Assembly: GCF_001661965.1 (NCBI RefSeq)
Contig: NZ_LYWZ01000025.1
Location: 310,001-374,000 of the forward strand
Length of the DNA stretch: 64,000 nucleotides
From: Croceicoccus mobilis
GTDB lineage: Bacteria > Pseudomonadota > Alphaproteobacteria > Sphingomonadales > Sphingomonadaceae
Direction: 5' to 3'
This document shows positions 20,721 through 30,715 of this stretch, in pieces. The notes beneath the pieces are model-generated. The model was not told the origin of the DNA, ran no database searches, and saw nothing but the letters and a program-made list of their open reading frames with translations. Every line of letters starts with the position of its first letter. The stretch's first letter is position 1. The translations under genes were made by a program, and so were the position numbers.

Positions 20721-22616
20721 CTACTCGGCCTGACTATTGCTTCGCGTAGCCGCCATTTGCATGAGGCGACCGTCAAATTCCAGCTTTCTCTTCAAAAGAC
20801 GCTGCTGTTCCGCGAAGGACCCTTCCGGATCTTCGGCGAAACGCGCGGTCGCCTGTGCAAGCGCAGCCTCAATCGCCGGCCTTTCGACCAGCAGCGAGAT
20901 TGCCTCGCTCAGTTCTTGCGTGGCCTCGGGCGCCTGTGTTCGATCGGTCAGAAAGGCAAACTTTGTGCCGCCGATCGCGTCCCCGGTGGGTAGGGCCAGT
21001 CCACGTTGGGCCAATATGGCGGCAAATTCGGCTCTTTCAAGCGGGCGATCAGGGATTTGCCCCGATTCCGCAATGTCGAGCATGGCATTGAGCATCCGGG
21101 CCTGCTCGCGGTCTTCGGGTACGAGGTGCGAGAGCCTTTCCGCTTCCTCTGCCAGCAGCGCCGGATAGCGGGTGAGCCCGGCCAATACCGCGTCGGTAAG
21201 CCGCTTGCGCGCCGTGGCCGGATTCATCTGCCGCAAGGCTGCGGAAGGCGGCGTGTTGTCCCTGCCGAACGGCTTACCACCGAACCTGCCCTTGCCCTGC
21301 TGTCCGCCATAGCCTCCGCCGCGATTTGGCGTGAACGGCGTGCGCTCGCGCCGGGGAAAGGCGAAATCTGAGAACCTTTCGCGCAGTTCGCGGGCGTAAA
21401 GTGCCTTGATATCAGGGTGCTGTATGGCATCGGCATGCGCCATCAGCCGCTCCTTCAGCCCCGCCTTCGCTTCGGGAGTGTTCAGCGGGGCGGCGGCGCT
21501 TTCAACCCGCCAGATCACGTCGAGTAGCGTTTCGCCCTTGCCCAGCAGCGCCTTCATCGCGGCAGGACCATCGCGGCGAATCAGGTCGTCGGGGTCCAAT
21601 CCTTCAGGGAGCGTCACGATCGAGAGGCTGTGGCCGGGCCGCAGCAGGGGGAGGGCGCGTTCCACCGCACGCATGGCGGCCCGCTGCCCGGCGCTGTCGC
21701 CGTCGAAGCACAGCACCGGAACCGGCACCATGCGCCAGAGCAGTTCGATCTGCCGCTCGGTCAGCGCGGTACCCATCGGCGCAACCGCCTCGGGAATACC
21801 GGCGCCTGCCAGTGCGACGACATCCATGTAGCCTTCGACCACGACGACGCGGTCGGATTGGCGCGATGAAGCCGAGGCTCGGTGGATATTGTAAAGCGTG
21901 CGCCCCTTGTCGAAAACGGGCGTGTCGGGCGAATTGAGGTACTTCGGCGCGTTGTCGCGCTTCTCCATGATCCGGCCGCCAAAGCCGATCACGCGGGCGC
22001 GGCGGTCCTGAATCGGCAGCATCAGCCGTCCGCGAAAGCGGTCGTAAGGTTCCTTGCCATCCACACTGATCAACAGGCCCGCCTCGATCAGCATCTCCTT
22101 GGGGAAGCCGTCCAGAACGCCTGCGATCGCGCCGCGCGCATCCGGCGCGAAGCCGAAGCCGAATTCGCGGATCTGCGCATCATTGATGCCGCGCTGCTTC
22201 AGATAGGCGCGGGCGGCCGAACCCTCTGGCGCGGCGAGATTCTTTACGAACCACCCTTGCGCTTCGGCCAGCACGTCATACAGCGTGGCGCGCTGTTCCG
22301 CGGCCTCTGCATAGCGCGGGTCGGCGGCGGGCACTTCCATGCCTGCTTCCTGCGCCAGTTCCTTGACCGCATCCATGAAGGGCAGGCCGCGCTGGTCGGT
22401 CATCCAGCGGATGGCATCGCCATGCGCCCCGCAGCCAAAGCAGTGATAAAACTGCTTCTCGTCATTGACGTAGAAGCTGGGCGTATTCTCGTTATGGAAG
22501 GGGCAGCACGCCTTGAACTCACGCCCCGCGCGCTGAAGCTTTTCGGTACGGCCGATCAGCGCGGAAAGCGTGATCCGCGACCGAAGTTCGTCCAGCCATT
22601 GGGGAGAGAGCGCCAT
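20721..22616 (-). CDS. dnaG: DNA primase
   Basis: DnaG synthesises RNA primers at the replication fork. The N-terminal CHC2 zinc site is CPFHNENTPSFYV with YHCFGCGAHGDAI, and the Toprim domain has VVVVEGYMDVVAL and LCFDGDSAGQRAA. A C-terminal helicase-interaction region of about 190 residues is present and weakly conserved. The Gly-rich linker around residues 420-440 (RGGGYGGQQGKGRFGGKPFG) is likely disordered. It precedes rpoD with a ~60-bp gap. Confidence 0.96.
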   Translation of the reverse strand: MALSPQWLDELRSRITLSALIGRTEKLQRAGREFKACCPFHNENTPSFYVNDEKQFYHCFGCGAHGDAIRWMTDQRGLPFMDAVKELAQEAGMEVPAADPRYAEAAEQRATLYDVLAEAQGWFVKNLAAPEGSAARAYLKQRGINDAQIREFGFGFAPDARGAIAGVLDGFPKEMLIEAGLLISVDGKEPYDRFRGRLMLPIQDRRARVIGFGGRIMEKRDNAPKYLNSPDTPVFDKGRTLYNIHRASASSRQSDRVVVVEGYMDVVALAGAGIPEAVAPMGTALTERQIELLWRMVPVPVLCFDGDSAGQRAAMRAVERALPLLRPGHSLSIVTLPEGLDPDDLIRRDGPAAMKALLGKGETLLDVIWRVESAAAPLNTPEAKAGLKERLMAHADAIQHPDIKALYARELRERFSDFAFPRRERTPFTPNRGGGYGGQQGKGRFGGKPFGRDNTPPSAALRQMNPATARKRLTDAVLAGLTRYPALLAEEAERLSHLVPEDREQARMLNAMLDIAESGQIPDRPLERAEFAAILAQRGLALPTGDAIGGTKFAFLTDRTQAPEATQELSEAISLLVERPAIEAALAQATARFAEDPEGSFAEQQRLLKRKLEFDGRLMQMAATRSNSQAE

Positions 22617-22656
22617 CGCCCCCTAATGCCGCAGCGCGCTCAGGAAAGCGAGGCCT

Positions 22657-23109
22657 TCACGCCAGCGATGCTTTCACGAGGCCGCTTGCCTTGCTCATGT
22701 CAAGTTCGGTGCCGTGGCGGGCCTTCAGCTCGGCCATGACCTTGCCCATGTCTTTCATGCCGCTGGCACCGGTTTCCGCCTTGATCGCCTCGATCGCGGC
22801 CTTGGTGTCTTCCTCGCTCATCTGCGCGGGCAGGAATTCCTCGATCACGACGAGTTCCTTTTCCTCCGCTTCGGCCAGTTCGGCGCGGCCGCCATCGTTG
22901 TACATCGCAATCGATTCGCGGCGCTGCTTCGCCATCTTCTGCAGCACGTCGATCACCAGCGCATCGTCGTCGCCGGTCGCCTCGCTGGTGCGCAGTTCGA
23001 TGTCGCGATCCTTCACCTTGGCGAGAATCAGGCGCACGGCGTTCAACCGCTCCTTGTCCTTGTCCTTCATCGCCTGGATCTGGGCGGCCTTGAGATCGTC
23101 GCGGAGCAT
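22657..23109 (-). CDS. YqeY/GatB-like protein
   Basis: A 150-residue YqeY-family protein, composed of the GatB C-terminal-like fold, which in glutaminyl-tRNA amidotransferases contacts tRNA; free-standing copies have no settled function. The opening MLRDDLKAAQIQAMKDKDKE and the end MGKVMAELKARHGTELDMSK are typical. ATG 23109 is used; the longer frame to 23289 runs into the carA promoter region. It is upstream of dnaG-rpoD, as in many proteobacteria, so co-transcription is likely. Confidence 0.92.
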   Translation of the reverse strand: MLRDDLKAAQIQAMKDKDKERLNAVRLILAKVKDRDIELRTSEATGDDDALVIDVLQKMAKQRRESIAMYNDGGRAELAEAEEKELVVIEEFLPAQMSEEDTKAAIEAIKAETGASGMKDMGKVMAELKARHGTELDMSKASGLVKASLA

Positions 23110-23300
23110 GATTTTTCTTCTCTGTCTGATAGCGTGATTTGGGTCTGTGGCGCAGATAGGCGCGTTTGCGGCGTATGCAAACCGGACGGGCTGTGCGACT
23201 GTTAAGAAATACCCGGATCCGTGCTTGACGCTTGGCCCTGCCGTCTCTAGCGGACGGGCCTTAGCACATATCGCCGGAACCCTGACCAACGGAGCGCCCC

Positions 23301-24485
23301 ATGGCCGACCCCGCTTCTACTCACGCGTCTACTCCAGAGGGGGCCACTGCCGTTCTCGTCTTTGCCGATGGGCATGTCGCCTATGGCCGCGGCTTTGGCG
23401 CGACGGGTGAGGCTGTGGGTGAACTTTGCTTCAACACCTCGATGACCGGCTATCAGGAAGTGATGACCGACCCGTCCTATGCAGGGCAGGTCGTGTGCTT
23501 CACTTTCCCGCATATCGGCAATGTCGGCACCAACAGCGAAGACGTCGAAGGCGCGGTCGATTCGGCGCTGGGCTGCGTGGTGCGCGAGGATGTGACCGAC
23601 CCTTCGAACTTCCGCTCCATGGGCGATTTCCCCGAATGGATGAAGGCCAAGGGCAAGATCGGCATCGCCGGGCTCGATACCCGCGCGCTGACGCGCCGCA
23701 TCCGCATTCAGGGCGCGCCCAATGTGGTGATCGCGCACAATCCCGACGGCCAGTTCGACATTGACGCGCTGGTGGCCAAGGCAGCGGCGTGGAGCGGCCT
23801 CGAAGGCCTCGACCTTGCCAAGGATGTCAGCCGCGAAATCAGCGAAGGCTGGACCGGCGGGCACTGGATGCTGGGTTCCGGCTATGACGAGCCGGGCGCC
23901 GATGGCCGCCCGCATGTCGTCGCCATGGATTTCGGCGCGAAGGACAATATCTTCCGCAATCTCGTGCGGGCAGGGGCCAAGGTTACTGTCGTCCCGGCGG
24001 AAGCGAGCTATGACGAGATCATGGCGCTGAAGCCCGACGGCGTGTTCCTGTCGAACGGCCCCGGCGATCCGGCGGCGACCGGCGTCTACGCGGTGCCGGT
24101 GATCAAGGCGCTGCTGGACGCAGACGTTCCGCTGTTCGGCATCTGCCTTGGCCACCAGATGCTGGCGCTGGCCGCAGGCGCGAAGACCGCCAAGATGTTC
24201 CAGGGCCACCGCGGCGCCAACCACCCGGTGCAGCGCGTCGGCGGCATCTGGGGCGAGACCGAGGGGCTGGTCGAGATTACCTCGATGAACCACGGTTTCG
24301 CGGTCGATGGCGAGACGCTGCCCGAAGGCGTGATCGAAACGCACAAATCGCTGTTCGACGGCACCAATTGCGGCATCGCGATCACCGGCAAGAAGGCGTT
24401 CGGCGTGCAATACCACCCCGAGGCTTCGCCGGGACCGATGGACAGTTTCTACCTGTTCGAGAAATTCGTGGGTGAGTTGGGGTGA
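23301..24485 (+). CDS. carA: Carbamoyl phosphate synthase small (glutaminase) subunit
   Basis: CarA hydrolyses glutamine and passes ammonia to CarB for carbamoyl phosphate synthesis. The class I amidotransferase nucleophile is in GICLGHQMLALAAG, and the His/Glu pair in FGVQYHPEASPGP. The N-terminal domain has FNTSMTGYQEVMTDPSYAGQ. Length 394 is normal. It overlaps an orphan gene by GTGA, and carB follows 4 bp after that gene. Confidence 0.97.
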   Translation: MADPASTHASTPEGATAVLVFADGHVAYGRGFGATGEAVGELCFNTSMTGYQEVMTDPSYAGQVVCFTFPHIGNVGTNSEDVEGAVDSALGCVVREDVTDPSNFRSMGDFPEWMKAKGKIGIAGLDTRALTRRIRIQGAPNVVIAHNPDGQFDIDALVAKAAAWSGLEGLDLAKDVSREISEGWTGGHWMLGSGYDEPGADGRPHVVAMDFGAKDNIFRNLVRAGAKVTVVPAEASYDEIMALKPDGVFLSNGPGDPAATGVYAVPVIKALLDADVPLFGICLGHQMLALAAGAKTAKMFQGHRGANHPVQRVGGIWGETEGLVEITSMNHGFAVDGETLPEGVIETHKSLFDGTNCGIAITGKKAFGVQYHPEASPGPMDSFYLFEKFVGELG

Positions 24486-24847
24486 CGCTAAACGTCGGAT
24501 TGGTAATAGGCTTCGCGATCCTGCTTCTAACAGCAGCCGCAGTTATTGTCAGTTTTCGGCGTAATAAAAAGGCAATCGATGCGCTCGATGAAAGCGATTG
24601 TCGCACATTAAAAATCAGCGTCCCTAACCATCGGATAAAATGGACGCAGAAAAAATTACATTCTCTTGGCTGGGCCAATGACGAAGGCAGGAACTGTGCT
24701 GAAGGAAAGTCAGCAACGCGTCTTACCTTCGAAAAGGGTGAAGCCGAAGGCGCTTCTTCACTGAAGGAAGTGTTGCACAGTTTAAATAGATCGATGGCGC
24801 TGCCTGCAAGCCCGCCCGATTTCTCGCCTAAGATCGAGGATAAATAA
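24482..24847 (+). CDS. AT-rich orphan membrane protein between carA and carB
   Basis: A 121-residue frame starting at a GTG that overlaps the carA stop and ending 4 bp before carB. Residues 5-24 ([20 protein letters not shown]) form one membrane helix followed by RRNKK, so the remaining ~95 residues face the cytoplasm. No domain is recognised. Base composition is visibly lower in GC than carA and carB, with runs such as AATAAAAAGG and GAAAAAATTAC. The perfect spacing argues for a real gene; a foreign origin is an inference. Confidence 0.65.
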   Translation: MTLNVGLVIGFAILLLTAAAVIVSFRRNKKAIDALDESDCRTLKISVPNHRIKWTQKKLHSLGWANDEGRNCAEGKSATRLTFEKGEAEGASSLKEVLHSLNRSMALPASPPDFSPKIEDK

Positions 24848-24851
24848 CGAA

Positions 24852-27800
24852 ATGCCAAAACGCACTGACATCTCCTCCATCCTCATCATCGGCGCGGGTC
24901 CGATCATCATCGGGCAGGCGTGCGAGTTCGACTATTCGGGCACGCAGGCGGTCAAGGCGCTGAAGGAAGAGGGTTACCGGGTCATTCTGGTAAACTCGAA
25001 CCCGGCGACGATCATGACCGATCCGGAAATGGCCGACGCGACATATGTGGAGCCGATCACGCCCGAATTCGTAGAGCGCGTCATCGCCAAGGAGCGCCCC
25101 GATGCGCTGCTGCCGACCATGGGCGGGCAGACCGCGCTCAACACCGCGCTCAAGCTTTATGAGAATGGCACGCTGTCGAAATATGGCGTGAAGATGATCG
25201 GCGCGGACGCCGACGCCATCGACAAGGCCGAAAACCGCCAGCGTTTCCGTAAGGCGATGGACGCCATCGGCCTCGAAAGTGCGCGCAGCGGCGTTGCCAA
25301 CACGCTGGATGAGGCGATCAAGGTGCTCGACACCACGGGCCTCCCTGCGATCATTCGCCCGTCGTTCACGCTGGGCGGCACCGGCGGCGGCATCGCCTAT
25401 AACAAGGCCGAGTTCGAGAAAATCGTGCGCGAAGGCCTCGACGCCAGCCCCACGACCGAGGTCCTGATCGAGGAATCGCTCCTCGGCTGGAAAGAGTATG
25501 AGATGGAGGTTGTCCGCGACAAGAAGGACAATTGCATCATCATCTGCTCGATCGAAAATGTCGATCCGATGGGCGTGCACACGGGCGATTCCATTACGGT
25601 CGCTCCAGCGCTGACGCTGACCGATAAGGAATACCAGATCATGCGCACCGCGTCTTTGAACGTGCTGCGTGAAATTGGCGTGGAAACAGGCGGTTCGAAC
25701 GTACAGTTCGCAGTGAATCCCGCCGATGGCCGCCTCATCGTGATCGAGATGAACCCGCGCGTTTCGCGGTCCTCGGCGCTGGCATCGAAAGCCACCGGCT
25801 TCCCCATCGCGCGCGTCGCGGCCAAGCTCGCCGTGGGCTACACGCTGGACGAGATCACGAACGAGATCACCGGGGCGACGCCTGCCAGCTTTGAACCCAC
25901 CATCGACTATATCGTCACCAAGATCCCGCGCTTCGCCTTTGAAAAGTTTAAGGGCGCGGAGAACAAGCTGTCGACCGCGATGAAGTCGGTGGGCGAGGTC
26001 ATGGCGATCGGCCGCAACATGAAGGAATCGATGCAGAAGGCGCTGCGCGGCCTCGAAACCGGATTGGACGGCTTCAACCGGGTAGAAGAGCTGGAAGGCG
26101 CGAACAAGGAGGTCATCACCGCTCGCCTTGCCGAGCGGACGCCCGAGCGCCTGCTGATCGTGGCACAGGCCTTCCGCGAAGGGCTTACCATCGATGAGAT
26201 CCATTCGATCACGCAATATGACCTCTGGTTCCTGCGCCACATCGAACAGATCATCGCCGAGGAAGCGAACATCATCGCCCATGGCGTGCCCCGCACGACA
26301 GAGGGCCTGCGCCGCCTGAAAGCCATGGGCTTTTCGGACAAGCGCCTTGCCACGCTGGCCGTGCGTTCGGTCGGTGTCGCGGGCGGCATGGGCGAAACGC
26401 AGGCGAAGCGTTCGGGCCTCCTCCACGATACGCTGAAGGCCATGGCCGGCGGCACGAGCGAGGAAGAAATCCGCGCCCTGCGCCACAAGCTGGGCGTGCG
26501 CCCCGTGTTCAAGCGCATCGACAGCTGCGCCGCCGAGTTCGAGGCGATCACGCCCTATATGTACTCGACCTATGAAAACCCGCTGTTCGGCGAGGCCGAG
26601 AACGAGGCCGATCCGTCCGAGCGCAAGAAGGTCGTGATCCTTGGCGGCGGACCCAACCGCATCGGTCAGGGTATCGAGTTCGACTATTGCTGCTGCCATG
26701 CCTGCTTCGCGCTGGAAGAAGCGGGCTATGAAACCATCATGATCAACTGCAACCCGGAGACCGTGTCGACCGACTACGACACCTCCGACCGGCTTTATTT
26801 CGAGCCGCTTACCGCCGAAGACGTGCTGGAAATCCTCGATGTCGAAAAGTCGCGCGGCACGCTGGTCGGCGTGATCGTGCAGTTCGGCGGGCAGACCCCG
26901 CTGAAACTGGCGCAGGCGCTTGAGGATGCGGGCATCCCGATCCTTGGCACCAGCCCGGATGCCATCGACCTTGCCGAAGACCGCGAGCGTTTCGCCAAGC
27001 TGGTCAACAAGCTCGACCTGCTGCAGCCCTCGAACGGCATCGCGCGCAGCCAGGAAGAGGCGCGCGGCATCGCGGCGCAGATCGGCTATCCCGTGCTCAT
27101 CCGCCCGTCCTACGTGCTGGGCGGCCGCGCGATGGAGATCGTGGACAGCGAAGGCCAACTCGACGAATATATGGAAACGGCCGTGCGCGTTTCCGGAGAC
27201 TCGCCTGTTCTGATCGACCAGTATCTGCGCGATGCGGTGGAATGCGATGTCGATGCCTTGTGCGATGGCACCGACGTGGTCGTCGCGGGCGTCATGCAGC
27301 ATATCGAGGAAGCCGGCGTGCATTCGGGCGACAGCGCCTGCACGATCCCGCCCTACAGCCTCCCACCCGAGATTATCGAGGAGATGGAGCGTCAGGCCGA
27401 GGCATTGGCCCGTGCACTGAAGGTTGTTGGCCTGATGAACATCCAGTTCGCGGTCAAGGACGGCAAGGTCTATCTGATCGAGGTTAACCCGCGCGCTAGC
27501 CGGACCGTGCCCTTTGTCGCCAAGGCGATCGGCCAGTCCATCGCGAAATACGCCGCCCGCATCATGGCAGGCGAAAAGCTGGCCGATTTCCCGCCGATCA
27601 AGCGCGACATCGACTATTTCGCGATCAAGGAAGCGGTGTTCCCCTTCAGCAAGTTCCCCGGCGCGGATCCGGCATTGTCGCCCGAAATGAAATCGACCGG
27701 CGAAGTCATGGGCATTGACCCGACTTTCACCGGCGCTTTCGTGAAAAGCCAATTTGGTGCTGGCGCGATCCTGCCCGAAAGCGGTGTGCTTTTCGTTTCG

Positions 27801-28175
27801 GTAAAGGACAGCGACAAGGACACCATCCTGCCCGCGGTCAAGGAACTTACGGAAAACGGATTCAAGATCATCGCGACCGGCGGCACTCAGCGCTTTCTGG
27901 CCGACAACGGGGTCGAGGTCACACCGGTCAACAAGGTTGCCGAAGGTCGCCCGCATATCGTCGATGCCATCATCGACGGTGAGGTCGCGATGATCTTCAA
28001 CACGACCGAGGGTTGGCAAAGCCTGAAGGACAGCAAGTCCATCCGTCAGGCCGCGCTGGAAGCAAAGGTTCCGATCTATACCACGGCCGCTGGCGCGCGC
28101 GTCGCGGCAGAGGCGATTGTGGCCCAGCGCTCCGCTACGCTTGAAGTACGCTCGCTTCAGGCCTATTATAGCTGA
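24852..28175 (+). CDS. carB: Carbamoyl phosphate synthase large subunit
   Basis: CarB makes carbamoyl phosphate for pyrimidine and arginine synthesis. It has two ATP-grasp halves: the first around [14 protein letters not shown] and [18 protein letters not shown], and the second around [13 protein letters not shown] and [17 protein letters not shown] central oligomerisation region and a C-terminal MGS-like allosteric domain from about residue 960 are present ([20 protein letters not shown]). Length 1107 is typical. No pyrimidine genes are adjacent. Confidence 0.97.
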   Translation: MPKRTDISSILIIGAGPIIIGQACEFDYSGTQAVKALKEEGYRVILVNSNPATIMTDPEMADATYVEPITPEFVERVIAKERPDALLPTMGGQTALNTALKLYENGTLSKYGVKMIGADADAIDKAENRQRFRKAMDAIGLESARSGVANTLDEAIKVLDTTGLPAIIRPSFTLGGTGGGIAYNKAEFEKIVREGLDASPTTEVLIEESLLGWKEYEMEVVRDKKDNCIIICSIENVDPMGVHTGDSITVAPALTLTDKEYQIMRTASLNVLREIGVETGGSNVQFAVNPADGRLIVIEMNPRVSRSSALASKATGFPIARVAAKLAVGYTLDEITNEITGATPASFEPTIDYIVTKIPRFAFEKFKGAENKLSTAMKSVGEVMAIGRNMKESMQKALRGLETGLDGFNRVEELEGANKEVITARLAERTPERLLIVAQAFREGLTIDEIHSITQYDLWFLRHIEQIIAEEANIIAHGVPRTTEGLRRLKAMGFSDKRLATLAVRSVGVAGGMGETQAKRSGLLHDTLKAMAGGTSEEEIRALRHKLGVRPVFKRIDSCAAEFEAITPYMYSTYENPLFGEAENEADPSERKKVVILGGGPNRIGQGIEFDYCCCHACFALEEAGYETIMINCNPETVSTDYDTSDRLYFEPLTAEDVLEILDVEKSRGTLVGVIVQFGGQTPLKLAQALEDAGIPILGTSPDAIDLAEDRERFAKLVNKLDLLQPSNGIARSQEEARGIAAQIGYPVLIRPSYVLGGRAMEIVDSEGQLDEYMETAVRVSGDSPVLIDQYLRDAVECDVDALCDGTDVVVAGVMQHIEEAGVHSGDSACTIPPYSLPPEIIEEMERQAEALARALKVVGLMNIQFAVKDGKVYLIEVNPRASRTVPFVAKAIGQSIAKYAARIMAGEKLADFPPIKRDIDYFAIKEAVFPFSKFPGADPALSPEMKSTGEVMGIDPTFTGAFVKSQFGAGAILPESGVLFVSVKDSDKDTILPAVKELTENGFKIIATGGTQRFLADNGVEVTPVNKVAEGRPHIVDAIIDGEVAMIFNTTEGWQSLKDSKSIRQAALEAKVPIYTTAAGARVAAEAIVAQRSATLEVRSLQAYYS

Positions 28176-28214
28176 CCGCTAACGCTTTTCCCCTAGCAGC
28201 GTAGACCCGCACTA

Positions 28215-28263
28215 CCCCGGAGCCAAAGGTTTCGGCAGGCGGGAAACCTGTCTCGCCGCGGGG
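28215..28263 (+). promoter_or_regulatory. Structured 5' leader of greA
   Basis: In the 112-bp gap before greA, CCCCG (28215-28219) pairs with CGGGG (28259-28263), and AGGTTTC (28227-28233) pairs with GAAACCT (28243-28249) inside it. AGGAGG lies only a few bases downstream. The structure could be the carB terminator remnant or a leader RNA; it matches no riboswitch I know. Confidence 0.3.
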
Positions 28264-28287
28264 AGGGCCAGGAGGAACGAATTAAAA

Positions 28288-28764
28288 ATGGCGAGTGTCG
28301 AAAAGGTACCGATGCTGGCGGAAGGCTATGAAAAGCTGACCGCCGAATTGAAGGCTCTGCGTGAGGAGCGTCCCCGCATCGTCGATGCGATCGAAGAAGC
28401 GCGCGCGCATGGCGATTTGTCGGAAAACGCCGAATACCATGCCGCCAAGGAGCGCCAGGGCCAGGTAGAGGCGACGATCGCCGATCTGGAGGACAAGGTC
28501 AGCCGTGCGCAGATCATCGATCCGGCTTCGCTGTCGGGCGACAAGATCATCTTTGGCGCGACTGTCACCCTGCTGGACGAGGACGACAAGCCGATCAAAT
28601 ACCAGATCGTTGGTCCGACCGAGGCTGACGCTAAAAAGGGCCGGATCAGCTATTCCAGCCCGCTGGGCCGCGCATTGATCGGCAAGAAAGTCGAGGAAGA
28701 GGTAGAGGTTACCGTGCCTTCGGGCGAGCGGTTCTACCTTGTCGACAAAATCGAATTCATCTGA
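28288..28764 (+). CDS. greA: Transcription elongation factor GreA
   Basis: GreA rescues backtracked RNA polymerase by stimulating transcript cleavage. The N-terminal coiled coil carries the tip motif [16 protein letters not shown], and the C-terminal FKBP-like domain has [29 protein letters not shown]. Length 158 is standard. The AGGAGG is 12 nt from the ATG, a longer than usual spacing. It follows carB in the same direction. Confidence 0.97.
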   Translation: MASVEKVPMLAEGYEKLTAELKALREERPRIVDAIEEARAHGDLSENAEYHAAKERQGQVEATIADLEDKVSRAQIIDPASLSGDKIIFGATVTLLDEDDKPIKYQIVGPTEADAKKGRISYSSPLGRALIGKKVEEEVEVTVPSGERFYLVDKIEFI

Positions 28765-28770
28765 TTGCTT

Positions 28771-28800
28771 CGGGCGGGGAGGCTTTGGCTTCCCCGCCCG
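28771..28800. terminator. Hairpin between convergent greA and DUF4170 genes
   Basis: A perfect 10-bp stem (CGGGCGGGGA, 28771-28780, with 28791-28800) sits right after the greA stop. No strong T-run follows on either strand, so termination would depend on the stem alone or on Rho. Confidence 0.5.
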
Positions 28801-28815
28801 AATTGCATCCGGACC

Positions 28816-29040
28816 TCAGTCGAGCTTGAGATCGGGTTCCAGCAGCCGGTGCAGGTGCACCACCACATATTTCATCTCTGCATCGTCTACAGTGCGCTGG
28901 GCTGCACCGCGCCATGCTTCCTCGGCCGAAGCCTTGTCGGGGAAGACGCCGACGATATCGAGGTTGTTCAGGTCCTCGAATTCGAGGCCACGGGGGTCTT
29001 TCACTCGGCCACCCATCACAAGATGCAGAAGCTGCGCCAT
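28816..29040 (-). CDS. DUF4170 family protein
   Basis: A 74-residue protein that matches DUF4170 by its LLHLVMGGRV opening, the central FEDLNNLDIVGVFPDKASAE and the end YVVVHLHRLLEPD. The function of this alphaproteobacterial family is unknown. ATG 29040 is preceded by GGAG at a 6-nt spacing. It converges on greA. Confidence 0.82.
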   Translation of the reverse strand: MAQLLHLVMGGRVKDPRGLEFEDLNNLDIVGVFPDKASAEEAWRGAAQRTVDDAEMKYVVVHLHRLLEPDLKLD

Positions 29041-29063
29041 CAAATACTCCGCTGGTAAAGGTA

Positions 29064-29095
29064 AAGCCGCCCGATCGGGCGGGATCGGGCGGCTT
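29064..29095 (-). terminator. Terminator of the small membrane-protein cluster
   Basis: AAGCCGCCCGAT (29064-29075) pairs perfectly with 29084-29095 around an 8-nt loop. Read on the minus strand the stem ends GGCGGCTTTACCTTT. It follows the cluster's last gene (ending 29157). Confidence 0.6.
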
Positions 29096-29156
29096 CTAAC
29101 CGATGCGGCGGCCGATCCAAAGGGGGGTCGGACCTATTTTTTGAAAAACAACCTAT

Positions 29157-29756
29157 TTATTTCCGCAGGCGCGAAGCGAGCGAGCCGGTCTTGAAAGCTG
29201 CGTCCTCGCTGGCCTGACGGGCGGCAAGTGCGGCCTTTTCACCGATATGGCGGGCCGACAGTAGCGTGCCTTCGCCTTTTTCCGACAAGGTGCTCGCAAG
29301 TGCGGAACTCGATTCGGCAAAATTTTCGCCAATTTCGCCCAGCTTTTCCTTGGACGTTTCAGCAGCATCTTCGGCCATGGCCAGCATTTGCGAGCCATAG
29401 GTGCTGGCCAGTTCCGCCAGAAGACCGCCGGTGGAAAGCACGGCGCCGCGCACCTTGCGCCCCGGCTTGCCCGGAAGGGCGAGGGCGATGGCTGCACCGG
29501 CAACGACCGCACCGGAAAGTGCGAGGACGGGGTGCTCCTTGACGAAATCGCTGGCGCTGCGAGCAGCCTTCTTCGTGTTCTCCGCGGCCTTGGCGCGGGC
29601 AGGGGCCGTACGTTCAGCAAGACGCGCCTGTGCTGCGGAAACCTTTTCGGCCAGCGTCGGCTCGCGGGGCGCTTCGATATCGTTCGACGGAACGCCGACC
29701 GGCTCGATCGGCGTTGCAGGGGTCGTTGCGGTGGTTGCGGCAGGTTCGTTGGTCAC
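29157..29756 (-). CDS. Membrane-anchored protein of unknown function (YqjD-like cluster, gene 4)
   Basis: A 199-residue protein. The N-terminus is Thr/Pro/Ala rich and probably disordered, then comes an amphipathic Ala-rich stretch (VSAAQARLAERTAPARAKAA), a helix with HPVLALSGAVVAGAAIALAL, and a C-terminal Ala/Ser/Glu-rich part. GTG 29756 is chosen because GAGGAAA lies 5 nt upstream; a TTG at 29819 would add 21 residues. It is last in a run of four minus-strand genes coding for small membrane proteins. No domain is firmly recognised. Confidence 0.7.
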   Translation of the reverse strand: MTNEPAATTATTPATPIEPVGVPSNDIEAPREPTLAEKVSAAQARLAERTAPARAKAAENTKKAARSASDFVKEHPVLALSGAVVAGAAIALALPGKPGRKVRGAVLSTGGLLAELASTYGSQMLAMAEDAAETSKEKLGEIGENFAESSSALASTLSEKGEGTLLSARHIGEKAALAARQASEDAAFKTGSLASRLRK

Positions 29757-29825
29757 GGGCGTTTCCTCGATTGATTGATGTCTTGTCAGATCAATGGATC
29801 GGACGTGATCCGGTTCCAAAAGCGC

Positions 29826-30161
29826 TTATTCCGGGGCTTGCGGGGTGTCGGCCGTGTCGAATGCCTCTTCCTCTTCACCCTCTTCACGGCCAAGCACACG
29901 GTCGGCAAATGCCATGATAGGCCCGCGCAGCAGCCATGCCGTAACGGCAAGCGCGCCAGCGGCCACTATCGGGCGGTGTGTGTTCGCGGCATCGGCGGCT
30001 TCCTCGGCCAGCATGCGCCCATCCGAGGCGAGGCGGGTCGCGACGCGCTTGCCGACACCTGCCGCGCCAAGATCGGACTTGATCAGATCGCGCTGGGTTT
30101 CGAAAACATTGCGTGCCGCTTTCCTCAGCCGGCGCGCTTCAAGGACTTCTTCCTCGCTCAT
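29826..30161 (-). CDS. Small membrane protein (YqjD-like cluster, gene 3)
   Basis: A 111-residue protein with a charged N-terminal helix (MSEEEVLEARRLRKAARNVF), one transmembrane segment near residues 65-88 (RPIVAAGALAVTAWLLRGPI) and a highly acidic tail. Its ATG overlaps the stop of the holin-like gene by ATGA, so the two are translated together. Its position beside a YqjE-type holin-family gene recalls E. coli YqjK, but sequence similarity cannot be judged here. Confidence 0.72.
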   Translation of the reverse strand: MSEEEVLEARRLRKAARNVFETQRDLIKSDLGAAGVGKRVATRLASDGRMLAEEAADAANTHRPIVAAGALAVTAWLLRGPIMAFADRVLGREEGEEEEAFDTADTPQAPE

Positions 30162-30532
30162 GCGTTTCGACCTTCCTCATCGGCGGCGATGACCGCCTTC
30201 ATCCTGTTGATCTTTGCCGTCCCCTTTTTGGCCAAAAGCAGTGCAATGATGCCAAGCACGGCGGTAACAAGCGCAGTCGATCCCCAATAGGTGATGATCT
30301 GCCCCAGTGCGAGCACCAGCCCGACTACCAGCGCCATCGCCGCGAAAAAGCCGCATACGGCTGCCGCGACGAATAGCGCGGTAATGCCCTTCGCCTCGTT
30401 CGCGGCGTAAAGGGCGCGCTTTTTATGGAAGTCGATCTCGGCCTCGGCCAGCATCTTGCCGTCTTCGACAAGCGTGCTGATATCCTCGATCAGTGATCGC
30501 TCGACAGCGATGTCATCGGCGCTTTCCGCCAT
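30158..30532 (-). CDS. Phage-holin-family (YqjE-like) membrane protein
   Basis: A 124-residue protein with a helical, acidic N-terminal half (ISTLVEDGKMLAEAEIDFHK) and two transmembrane segments, ITALFVAAAVCGFFAAMALV and STALVTAVLGIIALLLAK, followed by a basic tail. This is the layout of the putative holin-like family that includes YqjE. The name is historical and lysis activity is not implied. ATG 30532 is the family-like start; upstream residues to 30619 look noncoding. Confidence 0.78.
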   Translation of the reverse strand: MAESADDIAVERSLIEDISTLVEDGKMLAEAEIDFHKKRALYAANEAKGITALFVAAAVCGFFAAMALVVGLVLALGQIITYWGSTALVTAVLGIIALLLAKKGTAKINRMKAVIAADEEGRNA

Positions 30533-30715
30533 TTCAGTCTTGTCCCCCAGGCACCGGCCTTGGTCCGGCACCGAATTTCGTTTGCGTCCGGCCCTTTCGA
30601 ACCGTGGCGGAAAAGGCAAAAGGCGGGCGCGCCCTGAACAGACGCGCTCCGCCTCTCATCCGGTCATGATCGGTACGCACTGCACGTCATTGTGGAGAGC
30701 ACCGATCCGGCCCGA

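Noticed and set aside
24828-28019. A very long open frame (over 1000 codons) on the strand opposite carB; similar long frames oppose katA and rpoD.
   Set aside because: They lack protein-family patterns, and carB, katA and rpoD are strongly supported. Long antisense frames are expected in GC-rich coding DNA with codon bias.
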